Both the position numbers and the translations under genes were made by a program. The notes beneath the pieces were generated by a model that ran no database searches, was not told the origin of the DNA, and saw only the letters and a list, made by a program, of their open reading frames with translations. A stretch of DNA of 8,219 nt from Anaerolineaceae bacterium (GTDB lineage Bacteria > Chloroflexota > Anaerolineae > Anaerolineales > Anaerolineaceae), in NCBI GenBank assembly GCA_011620445.1, contig WOZB01000259.1:3563-11781 (forward strand). Reading direction: 5' to 3'. Every line of letters begins with the position of its first letter. Positions within the stretch are counted from its first letter, which is position 1. Shown in pieces: positions 1-7,820 of this stretch.

Positions 1-495
1 CCAGCCGTCCACAGTCGCCATGGAGCGTCCCGGCTTCAGGCAGCGGTAAAGCCCCAAATAACAGGATTCCTTTTCTTCCATAGGCAGGTGATGGATGGTG
101 TGTAGCGAAACGATACCGTCAAATGCTTCGCTTTTGAAAGGCAAGTGTGCAATGTCACCCACCACATAAAAACCTTTATCACCCAGCTTCTTACGCGCTT
201 CCTGGAGCGCCACGTTGGAAAGGTCAAAACAGACCCGCCTTTTGTACCCTGCAGAATACTTGAGATAAGCCTCATATTGCACTGGCCCAGAACCGGCATC
301 CAACAGATACTCGCCTGTCGGGGCCAGGTGTTCACCAACTCGGGCGTGCGCCCTGGCAATGTAATCCGCGCTCACCGGCCGCAAATCTTCATATTCGGCA
401 TTTTGGTAGCAACCGTTAGTCTCCATCTGCCAGCCAACTTCATTATAAAAGCGTCTGATTTTTTGCTTAATCTCGTCAGGCATTTGGTTTGCCAT
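1..495 (-). CDS. SAM-dependent class I methyltransferase, 3' end outside window
   Basis: Partial gene; the 165 visible codons run off the left edge. The protein shows a class I (Methyltransf_11-like) SAM-binding core: motif I LLDAGSGP at about residues 64-71, an acidic post-I segment CFDLS at 89-93, GDIAHLPF at 113-120 and FDGIVSLHTIHHLP at 125-138, followed by the usual LKPG turn at 153-156. It probably transfers a methyl group from S-adenosylmethionine in the cytoplasm; the acceptor cannot be read from sequence. As last visible gene of a glycan export operon, a sugar or a glycan end is the likeliest target (inference). Two starts are possible: ATG at 495 (20-bp overlap with the gene before it) or ATG at 483 (MPDEIK..., 8-bp overlap). 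Neither has a well-placed Shine-Dalgarno, so expression probably depends on translational coupling. The fold is secure; the substrate is unknown. Confidence 0.85.
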   Translation of the reverse strand, partial: MANQMPDEIKQKIRRFYNEVGWQMETNGCYQNAEYEDLRPVSADYIARAHARVGEHLAPTGEYLLDAGSGPVQYEAYLKYSAGYKRRVCFDLSNVALQEARKKLGDKGFYVVGDIAHLPFKSEAFDGIVSLHTIHHLPMEEKESCYLGLYRCLKPGRSMATVDGW

Positions 496-2131
496 CCATA
501 TTTTGAATTTCCTGCAACCTCGCCAAACCGCGCTTTTTCCAATCCAAAGGCTCGCCCACCAGGTAATTGAAGGTTTGGGCGTAGCGCGCCTGCCCTTGCG
601 GGTTGAGCACAAAACGCAGGGGTCTGGCTTTGAAGTCCTCTGTCAGCCAAAGCAAATGCCAGGGAAACGGCAGGGAGAATTCAAAGAAAAAGAGGTAAGC
701 ATACAGCCAGGCTTGTTCGGTCTGTTTGGGGCTCAAACGGGCTTCTCGCGGTTTGGCCAGAATTTTATCCAGCATATTTTGGTATGCCGGCCAATCTACC
801 GGGTCATAGGTGAAGCCTTTTTGGGCATAATGCGTGCGGCCAGTCACTACTACTGGCAGCCCAGCCATAGCCATCTCCAAGCCAACCGTAGTGGTATAAA
901 CCAGGCCCACCGACGCCAGTTCAATCAGATCATAGGTGTTTATGGGGTCTTCCGGGCGCACCAGGTGAATATTTTCAGGCAAGCGGGCAAAGTTATCTTC
1001 AATCACTTCCACCATCGAAGTGCCATGGGTTTTCAGTTCTCCAGGATGCACCCGGATAACCAGCTGCGCGTTGGGCTTCTGCAGGAAGTAGCGGATGGTA
1101 TCCACCACCCACTCTGCCATGGAATTGGTTATCTTTTGCCGTCCCAAAGTCAGGCTGTCACCGAGAACATTGGTTGGCAGCAGCACAATTGGCCGTTTAT
1201 CAAGCCCTAGTCCTTTGGCTACCGTGCTGGCACCCTGTGAAGGCGCTGCCTGCCAGCGGCGGGCAAAATCACCCCAGGTGCTGGCACCTCTGCGGGAACT
1301 GAGCAGGTCATCCAGGGCCGTTTTGGCAGCTTCTGGCAAGGGCTGGTTGCCAAGAGCTTCCCAAAGGTCCCGGGTGTCGTGGCTCATAATCTCATCATCC
1401 TGCGCCAGCCAGATGCGTTCGCGCTGGTCCGCGAACTCAAAACTGACCGTGCGGATACCTTGCAAGCGCGCCATGCGGTATGCCACGCCCATTTCAAGGA
1501 TGGTCCCGTTGGGCACAATTACGACATCGGGTTTGTTCTGTTTTAGCCAGGAGTAAATAGCCGCGCCAGCCATAGAGTCGCGCTGCAGTCGAAGGTTGTA
1601 AAGTGGGTCGCCTTCCTTGATTTCTTCAACTTGCTGGGTATACATGGTGTCATAGAATGCCACCTGCCGCACTGCCTCCAGTACTTCTGAAGGAAAGTCG
1701 CTCCAAGAGATTTGCTCTTTCATCTCATCAAGCAGGGGCACCACTTTCATGACCTTTTGCAGAGGTTCAAGGATTCCCTGGGCATAGAGGTCCTGACGTT
1801 TCAGGTCAAACTTGCTGATTTCTTTATCCCATTCCGCATAAGGCAGGTAGCAAAAGGTCACATGATGTCCCTGGCCGGCTAAGGCCAGTGCAATCAGCAC
1901 AGCTTGTTCAATCCAATAGTGCAAGGTGGCAAAAATAAAGACTTGCTTTGCCTTTGGGTTATTGACTGCCAGCTGTTCAACATCCTTCACCGCCCCTTGT
2001 ATCACCTGCGAAATACCTTCCAGTTTGAAATGGGAGGACCAGGTCTTATTTCTACCCTTGATATTCCAGTAAACCTGGGCGGCCAGGGCCGAATTCTTTA
2101 AAGGGTTGTTGCGCGAGTTAATTTTTTTCAT
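476..2131 (-). CDS. Capsule polysaccharide biosynthesis-type (GT-B-like) protein
   Basis: A 551-residue cytoplasmic protein resembling the capsule polysaccharide biosynthesis (KpsC/KpsS-like) group of GT-B fold glycosyltransferases. The N-terminal half has a Rossmann-like opening (QVFIFATLHYWIEQ at 63-76, then GHHVTFCYLP at 88-97) and a strand/turn PDVVIVPNGT at 201-210. The C-terminal half carries the more diagnostic features: LVIRVHPGE at 357-365, a TTTVGLEMAMAGLPVVVTG stretch at 413-431, and RTHYAQKGFTYDP at 432-444, the usual place for donor and phosphate binding. The last ~80 residues are rich in aromatics and match nothing I recognise. It likely adds sugars to the exported glycan, but donor and acceptor are unknown; real KpsC/S use CMP-Kdo and nothing here indicates Kdo. 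The ATG directly abuts the TAA of the ATPase gene, a coupled start with only a weak GGA upstream. Confidence 0.8.
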   Translation of the reverse strand: MKKINSRNNPLKNSALAAQVYWNIKGRNKTWSSHFKLEGISQVIQGAVKDVEQLAVNNPKAKQVFIFATLHYWIEQAVLIALALAGQGHHVTFCYLPYAEWDKEISKFDLKRQDLYAQGILEPLQKVMKVVPLLDEMKEQISWSDFPSEVLEAVRQVAFYDTMYTQQVEEIKEGDPLYNLRLQRDSMAGAAIYSWLKQNKPDVVIVPNGTILEMGVAYRMARLQGIRTVSFEFADQRERIWLAQDDEIMSHDTRDLWEALGNQPLPEAAKTALDDLLSSRRGASTWGDFARRWQAAPSQGASTVAKGLGLDKRPIVLLPTNVLGDSLTLGRQKITNSMAEWVVDTIRYFLQKPNAQLVIRVHPGELKTHGTSMVEVIEDNFARLPENIHLVRPEDPINTYDLIELASVGLVYTTTVGLEMAMAGLPVVVTGRTHYAQKGFTYDPVDWPAYQNMLDKILAKPREARLSPKQTEQAWLYAYLFFFEFSLPFPWHLLWLTEDFKARPLRFVLNPQGQARYAQTFNYLVGEPLDWKKRGLARLQEIQNMDGKPNA

Positions 2132-3415
2132 TTATTCCGTTTTCTCTATTTGCCAATCTAGTACAGGGCGCACGGAACCCGGCCTTGGTTCCGGCCAATG
2201 TGTTCCGGCCCCGCCGGAAGCGTCCACGCTGAAGCTGAGTGCCTGGTCATCCTGAAAATACCGCCGTATACCATAAGAGCTGGCATTGATTCCCAGTACA
2301 AAGCGCCCCTCATTCAAGGTATGGGCCGGGATAACGCAGCGGCTGCGCCATGTACCAGCCTGGCGTACAGGATACTGACCAAAAGATTCTTCTGAATCCG
2401 TATCAAAGCTGGTAAACACGGGTTCACCCCGGGTGGTGTAAAGGTAATAGCCCACCCGCAAACCTGTTACCGCCTCTTCCAGGCGATACTCAATTTCAAT
2501 GGTAATGGGGTCCACGCTGCGCACAGAATCTGAGACTGTGCCTTCTTTATCCAGTACGCGGATTCCCAGCGGCTGGAAGGGTTTGGTGTTCAAAGGCACT
2601 TCATCCGCCTCCCAGAAGCGCTCCCCCAACTTGGAAAGCCCGCGGTTGAGGTAAAAGTCCACTGCCTGCTCTGAAGGCCCCCGCATCAGTACCTGACCTT
2701 TGTCCAATACCAGGCACTCCTGGGTAAGGCGTTGGATCGCGCTCATGTTGTGGCTCACAAAAAGCACGGTGCGGCCTTCACCGGCCACATCGCTCATTTT
2801 ACCCAGGCATTTTCGTTGGAAATCGGCATCGCCAACTGCCAGCACTTCATCCACTACCAGAATTTCAGGTTCCAAATGCGCAGCCACTGCAAAGGCCAGC
2901 CTCAGGTACATGCCGGATGAATAGCGTTTGACAGGTGTATCGATATATTGGCCGATTTCAGAAAAATCAACGATTTGATCAAAGCGCGAGTCGATTTCCT
3001 TCTTGGTCATTCCCAAAATGGCGCCATTCAGATAGATGTTTTCCCGTCCGGATAGTTCAGCATGGAAGCCTGTGCCAACCTCAAGCAGTGAACCAACACG
3101 CCCGCGCAGCTCCCCCTGCCCTTCGGTAGGGTCCGTAACCCGAGAAAGGATCTTTAGTAAAGTGCTCTTGCCTGCGCCATTGCGGCCGATAATTCCCAGA
3201 GCGGTACCTTTTTTTACTTCAAAACTGACATGCCGCAGCGCCCAGACATACTGGCTGGTCAAGTGCGGTGAGCGTTTACCGGATAATGCGTGGCCAAGTT
3301 TGGCAGTGCCATTGGTGATCACATCGCGCAAGGTATCAGACCGTTCAGCCACGCCGATGCGATAGCGCTTGCCAATATCCCTGATTTCAATGGAAAGGTC
3401 TTTTTCCATGCTCAC
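2132..3415 (-). CDS. wzt: Polysaccharide ABC exporter ATP-binding protein with Wzt-type C-terminal domain
   Basis: Nucleotide-binding subunit of an ABC exporter that drives finished glycan across the cytoplasmic membrane. The ATPase domain fills residues ~6-260: Walker A GRNGAGKST at 77-85, SLLEVGTGFHAELSGREN at 109-126 (typical of the Wzt/TagH group), an ABC signature written YSSGM at 165-169 instead of LSGGQ, Walker B EILVVDE at 184-190, and the switch histidine in SHN at 221-223. Residues ~270-427 form a second, beta-rich domain of the Wzt C-terminal type (strands such as ITIEIEY and RFVLGINAS). In O-antigen transporters this domain recognises the chain's non-reducing end. At 427 residues the protein has the length of a two-domain Wzt rather than a bare ATPase. 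The GTG start at 3415 overlaps the permease TGA by 4 bp (GTGA); an in-frame ATG two codons later is a possible alternative. Confidence 0.93.
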   Translation of the reverse strand: MSMEKDLSIEIRDIGKRYRIGVAERSDTLRDVITNGTAKLGHALSGKRSPHLTSQYVWALRHVSFEVKKGTALGIIGRNGAGKSTLLKILSRVTDPTEGQGELRGRVGSLLEVGTGFHAELSGRENIYLNGAILGMTKKEIDSRFDQIVDFSEIGQYIDTPVKRYSSGMYLRLAFAVAAHLEPEILVVDEVLAVGDADFQRKCLGKMSDVAGEGRTVLFVSHNMSAIQRLTQECLVLDKGQVLMRGPSEQAVDFYLNRGLSKLGERFWEADEVPLNTKPFQPLGIRVLDKEGTVSDSVRSVDPITIEIEYRLEEAVTGLRVGYYLYTTRGEPVFTSFDTDSEESFGQYPVRQAGTWRSRCVIPAHTLNEGRFVLGINASSYGIRRYFQDDQALSFSVDASGGAGTHWPEPRPGSVRPVLDWQIEKTE

Positions 3416-4250
3416 ACCACATCCGCGAAGGTTTTTTCCATCTTATGGAAGAAGGTCAGACCGCCTACAAAAAGCAGTAACACCACTCCAACCGAGATGG
3501 CCATCGTCCAATCCGGAGCTTTACCCCCCGTGAGTGCCCAACGGAAGCCATTCACTACCCCAACCATGGGGTTGAGATTAAAGATTAAGTTATTGATTGG
3601 GTCAGTGATGTTAATCGGATAGAGCACCGGGGTCAGGAATTGCCAGATTGAAGCCACAAAGGGCACCATTTGCTGCACATCCCGATACTGAACATTCAAG
3701 GCGCCAAACCACAAACCCACCGTCAGTGCTGCCAGCATGGCCAGCAGCGTGAAGGGGATAATCCAGAAGATGTTCAGTGTCAGCGGTACTTTGTAGAAAA
3801 CCATGATGCCAAGCAGAATAACCAAGGTAATCAAAAAATCGACCAGCGCAGCTAATATGGATGCCACCGGGATGATAATGCGCGGGAAGTACACCTTGGT
3901 AAGCAGGTTGGCATTAGCGACCAGGCTGGTGCTTGAACGCGTCATTGAGTTGGAGAACAAGTGCCAGGGCAGGTAGGCTGCCATCATGAAAAGCGGATAA
4001 GGGATAGGTGTTTCAACATTTAGCGTGGTTGAAAACACGAAGGTGGTCACCAGCGCGGTAATCACCGGCTGCAGCACCGCCCAGGAAACTCCTAATACAG
4101 CTTGTTTGTAGCGCACTTTTATGTCGCGCCAGGTTAGAAAGTAAATCAACTCACGGTAGCGCCAGATTTCTTGCAGGTCGATGCCCATCCAACCCTTATT
4201 GGGTTTTAGAGTCACAACCTGGTTGTTGGAAGCGGTATTCTCAGTCAACA

Positions 4251-4251
<1 letters not shown>
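3412..4251 (-). CDS. wzm: Polysaccharide ABC exporter permease, ABC-2 type
   Basis: Membrane subunit of the glycan exporter, 279 residues, the normal length for Wzm/TagG-type ABC-2 permeases. The N-terminus is cytoplasmic and carries the family hallmark IWRYRELIYFLTWRDIKVRY (29-48) followed by AVLGVSWAVLQP (51-62). I count about six hydrophobic segments, near 52-74, 86-108, 124-152, 160-178, 189-206 and 249-267. Other family marks are YRDVQQMVPF at 179-188 and LNPMVGVVNGFRWAL at 226-240. It should pair with the ATPase encoded next, with which it overlaps by 4 bp. Its ATG shares one base with the TAA of the epimerase gene (TAATG), and AGGA lies just 4 nt upstream, so translation is probably coupled to the gene before it. 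Whether the exported product is O-antigen, capsule or a wall-linked glycan depends on the envelope type, which the window does not settle. Confidence 0.93.
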
Positions 4252-5718
<1,467 letters not shown>

Positions 5719-5732
5719 AAATCAATTTTTGA

Positions 5733-5761
5733 ATTATAGATTTCAGTCGTCATTACGTCAA
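5733..5761 (-). promoter_or_regulatory. Sigma70-like promoter of the glycan operon
   Basis: On the minus strand TTGACG (5761-5756) is followed by a 17-bp spacer and a perfect TATAAT (5738-5733). Only 14 bp separate the -10 box from the ATG at 5718, so a start about 7 bp downstream of the box would leave a leader of roughly 7 nt, too short for a Shine-Dalgarno. It is the only promoter I can see for the six minus-strand genes. Confidence 0.72.
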
Positions 5762-5770
5762 GTGAGCCAA

Positions 5771-5780
5771 AAGCCGGCTT
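5771..5780. repeat. Perfect 10-bp palindrome AAGCCGGCTT, candidate operator
   Basis: This palindrome lies 9 bp upstream of the -35 box of the operon promoter, in the divergent intergenic region. Its position would suit a site for the adjacent winged-helix regulator, but only one copy is present and palindromes of this size occur by chance. Function is inference. Confidence 0.3.
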
Positions 5781-5791
5781 ATCTCCACTGT

Positions 5792-5805
5792 CAGCCTTAG
5801 GGCTG
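5792..5805. repeat. Inverted repeat CAGCC-TTAG-GGCTG, candidate operator
   Basis: Perfect 5-bp arms around a 4-bp centre, located midway between the two divergent promoters. It lies upstream of both predicted transcription starts, so it is more likely a protein-binding site than an RNA hairpin. No U-tract follows on either strand, which argues against a terminator. Confidence 0.3.
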
Positions 5806-5822
5806 GCATCTGCTCTTAGCCG

Positions 5823-5864
5823 TTCCAAAATACGGGTAGTGTACCTTATAATTCACTGCAAGGA
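5823..5864 (+). promoter_or_regulatory. Promoter (-10 TATAAT) and ribosome binding site of the 2H phosphoesterase gene
   Basis: A perfect TATAAT lies at 5847-5852, with only a weak -35 match (TTCCAA, 5823-5828, 18-bp spacer). AAGGA at 5860-5864 sits 5 nt before the ATG at 5870. A start about 7 bp after the -10 box would place the Shine-Dalgarno at the very 5' end of the message, giving a leader of only about 10 nt. Confidence 0.55.
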
Positions 5865-5869
5865 AAAAC

Positions 5870-6454
5870 ATGCACGGAATCGTCTCAGCTCTGCCCGCGC
5901 CATACGAACGCCTGGTCCTTGAACTCTGGGAGGAAATGGAAGCGCGTTTCGATGCCCGCTTTGCCCGTACCGCTCTCGTGCCTCACTTTACCTGGCAGCT
6001 TGCCATGGATGATTACATTCTGGAAGATCTGGTTCCCCAGCTGGATGCCTTCTGCAAGACTCTCAAGCCCATCAAAATTCACGTTAAAGGCGCAAGGCAT
6101 TTCCCTGGCCCCATACCGACAATTTACCTGCGCATCTTTAAAAGTAAAACCTTGAAGGCTTTGCACCAAAGCCTGTGGGAAAGGTTTATTCCTTTTGCGC
6201 AAAGTTCAAACGACCTCTATTTCTCAGATACTTGGGTGCCGCATATCACAATCGTCCACAAAGATATGGCCCAGAAACATGTACAAGCAGCACTTAATCT
6301 ATTAAATGAACGGCAAATCGATTGGCGCTTTGAAGTGGATAACTTGCTGATTTTGCATCAGGATCCTGACCAGATTGCCACTTTGGACTACCGCTTCAAG
6401 TTTGGGGAAGGCTTGGTCTACACGGCGCCCAAACCGAAAACCAGGCCAGCCTAA
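5870..6454 (+). CDS. 2H phosphoesterase / 2'-5' RNA ligase family protein
   Basis: A 194-residue cytoplasmic protein with the two H-x-T motifs that define the 2H phosphoesterase superfamily: VPHFTWQ with H39 and T41, and VPHITIVHKD with H125 and T127. The two motifs are about 86 residues apart, as expected for the bilobal fold in which each lobe gives one histidine to a central active site. Known relatives open 2',3'-cyclic phosphates or make and break 2'-5' linkages in RNA and small nucleotides; which reaction this member does cannot be told from sequence. Start choice is well supported by AAGGA 5 nt upstream and a TATAAT box. It is transcribed divergently from the glycan operon and converges on the YcaQ-like gene, with overlapping stop codons, so it appears to be a single-gene unit. 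The C-terminus ends in a short basic, proline-rich tail (PKPKTRPA). Confidence 0.88.
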   Translation: MHGIVSALPAPYERLVLELWEEMEARFDARFARTALVPHFTWQLAMDDYILEDLVPQLDAFCKTLKPIKIHVKGARHFPGPIPTIYLRIFKSKTLKALHQSLWERFIPFAQSSNDLYFSDTWVPHITIVHKDMAQKHVQAALNLLNERQIDWRFEVDNLLILHQDPDQIATLDYRFKFGEGLVYTAPKPKTRPA

Positions 6455-7662
6455 TCTGATTGCAGTAAAACCGCCAATTTCTCTTTGAGCGTTATGGGTT
6501 CCACGTCTTCAAGCACAACTTCATCCAGGCCCAACCAATTCGCGTAAGCCCTGATTTCTTTAGCCAAACCCTTAGCCAGTGTTTCACCTGGCTTAACATT
6601 GTTTTCCAGCCTTAAAGTCATCACTTTCAGGATTTTTTCCTTGCGGAATGCCTTGGCATCCAGCGTGCCAACCAGGTCTCCCTGGTGCAGGATGGGCAGC
6701 AGGTAATAGCCCTTTTGCCGTTGCGCCTTGGGTACGTACACCTGGATGCGGTAGTCAAAATCGAAGAGCTCTTTCACCCGGGCGCGGTCAATCATCAGTG
6801 GGTCAAACATGGAAAGTACTTTTGTAGCATTAGCCTTCAATGCCCCTGTTTGTGCCTTTTCGTAGAGTTGTTTGTTTTCAGGATGAATAAACACTGCTTT
6901 CTTGAACCCGGTAATACCTGCAGGCAGCAATTTACCTTCATCTGCAAGTTCCCGGATGATCTTTTGACCATTAGGAAGGTAAGTTTGGCGGATAAGCCAG
7001 GCGTCGGTGGCTACTCCGAGTGATCTGGCTGCTTCCAGAAAGCGTGCTTTCCTGGATTCTTCCATGCTCAGTCCATCAGCCTCCTGCCAGCCCGTTAAGA
7101 CGCGTTCGCGCAGGTCATAGACCCGCTGAAAGCCTTCCCGACGCACAATCATTAACTCTCCCCAATAAAATAGGGTTTCCAGAAGTATTTTTTCTTCCTT
7201 CCAGCCCCACCAGGGGCCAGCGCGCTCGCTCTTGAAATCTGAGGATTTTACTGCACCCTGCTTACGAATGTATTGCAGCATTTCAGCCAGTTGCTCCCTG
7301 TGTTCTTTGCCCCAGCTGCCAAAATATCCCTCGCGGCGTCGCCGTAGCATCTCAGGCCAGTAGATGGGAAAGTCTTCAATCGGCAGAAGGCACATGGCAT
7401 GCGCGAAATACTCAAACAATTTGCCTTCATCATGCAATTCATTTAGCCATGCCGTGTGATAGGGCCCCAGGCGCGAGTAAAGGATGTGATGATGCGCCCT
7501 GGCAACCACGCTGATGGTATCCATTTGCAGAAAATTAATCTGGCGGATAACTCCCAACAGGTCACCTTTGCCAGCTTGCCTGCGGCGATTTTGCGCCAGG
7601 CCAAGCGTGTGCAGCATCAGGTTGCGAGCGTGCTGCAGCGGGATCTCGGGTAGTTTTTCCAT
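6451..7662 (-). CDS. YcaQ/AlkX-family winged-helix protein, probable DNA glycosylase
   Basis: A 403-residue cytoplasmic protein of the winged-helix DNA-binding family that includes E. coli YcaQ (AlkX), a glycosylase that unhooks interstrand crosslinks. The N-terminal hallmark is clear: HARNLMLHTLGL at 11-22, then INFLQMDTISVVARAHHHIL at 42-61 and SRLGPY at 63-68. It holds Q46-M47-D48, which fits the Q-hydrophobic-D catalytic motif I recall for AlkX-type members. Further marks are LFEYFAHAMCLLP (82-94), PWWGWKEEKILLETLFYWGE for the winged-helix part, and FDPLMIDRARVKELFDFDYR in the C-terminal part. Length is normal. Its role would be repair of alkylated or crosslinked DNA; activity is inferred. 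The ATG at 7662 is preceded directly by GGGG, too close to serve as a Shine-Dalgarno, while TAAAAT lies 6 nt upstream, so the message may be leaderless. Its TAG overlaps the stop of the convergent gene. Confidence 0.85.
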   Translation of the reverse strand: MEKLPEIPLQHARNLMLHTLGLAQNRRRQAGKGDLLGVIRQINFLQMDTISVVARAHHHILYSRLGPYHTAWLNELHDEGKLFEYFAHAMCLLPIEDFPIYWPEMLRRRREGYFGSWGKEHREQLAEMLQYIRKQGAVKSSDFKSERAGPWWGWKEEKILLETLFYWGELMIVRREGFQRVYDLRERVLTGWQEADGLSMEESRKARFLEAARSLGVATDAWLIRQTYLPNGQKIIRELADEGKLLPAGITGFKKAVFIHPENKQLYEKAQTGALKANATKVLSMFDPLMIDRARVKELFDFDYRIQVYVPKAQRQKGYYLLPILHQGDLVGTLDAKAFRKEKILKVMTLRLENNVKPGETLAKGLAKEIRAYANWLGLDEVVLEDVEPITLKEKLAVLLQSD

Positions 7663-7668
7663 CCCCTG

Positions 7669-7674
7669 ATTTTA
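7669..7674 (-). promoter_or_regulatory. Possible -10 box for a leaderless ycaQ-like transcript
   Basis: TAAAAT on the minus strand matches five of six bases of the -10 consensus and ends 6 nt before the ATG at 7662, the spacing typical of leaderless genes. No -35 match lies 16-18 bp upstream and there is no extended -10, so the call is weak. Confidence 0.35.
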
Positions 7675-7697
7675 GCCCAATTGAGCCGGATTCTCTG

Positions 7698-7768
7698 TTT
7701 TGATAGGTTTTGAAAGGGATTTAATCCATTTTTCAACCCTTGAACTGATTTTTGATAGGCTTTGATAG
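7698..7768. repeat. Four TTTGAWAG repeats in two tandem pairs, with two dyads between them
   Basis: TTTGAWAG occurs at 7699, 7709, 7751 and 7761. Each pair is spaced 10 bp, and the pairs (7698-7716 and 7750-7768) are 52 bp apart, about five helical turns. Between them lie GGATTTAATCC (7717-7727), a 5+1+5 palindrome, and TTCAA-CCC-TTGAA (7732-7744), a perfect dyad. The arrangement, in a short region between divergent genes, suggests binding sites for a regulator on one face of the helix; no regulator is identified. Confidence 0.45.
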
Positions 7769-7806
7769 TTACCAGCACGTAAACTTTGGGCTTGAAACCT
7801 TGAATT

Positions 7807-7811
7807 AGGAG
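7807..7811 (+). promoter_or_regulatory. Ribosome binding site of the DUF35 gene
   Basis: AGGAG lies 9 nt upstream of the ATG at 7821 and supports this start. No convincing promoter was found upstream: TTGATA at 7752-7757 and TAAACT at 7780-7785 are 22 bp apart, too wide for a standard sigma70 site. Confidence 0.75.
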
Positions 7812-7820
7812 TTTTGAAAA

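Noticed and set aside
165..171. Defence, CRISPR or mobile-element signature anywhere in the window
   Set aside because: I looked for regularly spaced long direct repeats, transposase or integrase motifs, tRNA-like attachment sites and toxin/antitoxin pairs across the full window and saw none; the only repeats are the short promoter-region motifs.
36..359. Minus-strand open frame within the methyltransferase region
   Set aside because: It is in a different frame from the continuous 165-codon methyltransferase frame, which carries all the SAM-binding motifs and reaches the window edge.
503..1210. Open plus-strand frame of 235 codons opposite the capsule-biosynthesis gene
   Set aside because: It is antisense to a gene with clear family motifs; its translation is rich in Q, H and R with no recognisable domain, and no ribosome binding site or promoter supports it.
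3407..3415. ATG at 3409 as the start of the ABC ATPase instead of GTG at 3415
   Set aside because: It cannot be excluded, but the GTG gives the typical 4-bp GTGA overlap with the permease stop; the difference is only two residues.
5792..5805. CAGCC/GGCTG hairpin as a rho-independent terminator
   Set aside because: No gene ends nearby, both flanking genes diverge from it, and no T-run follows on either strand.
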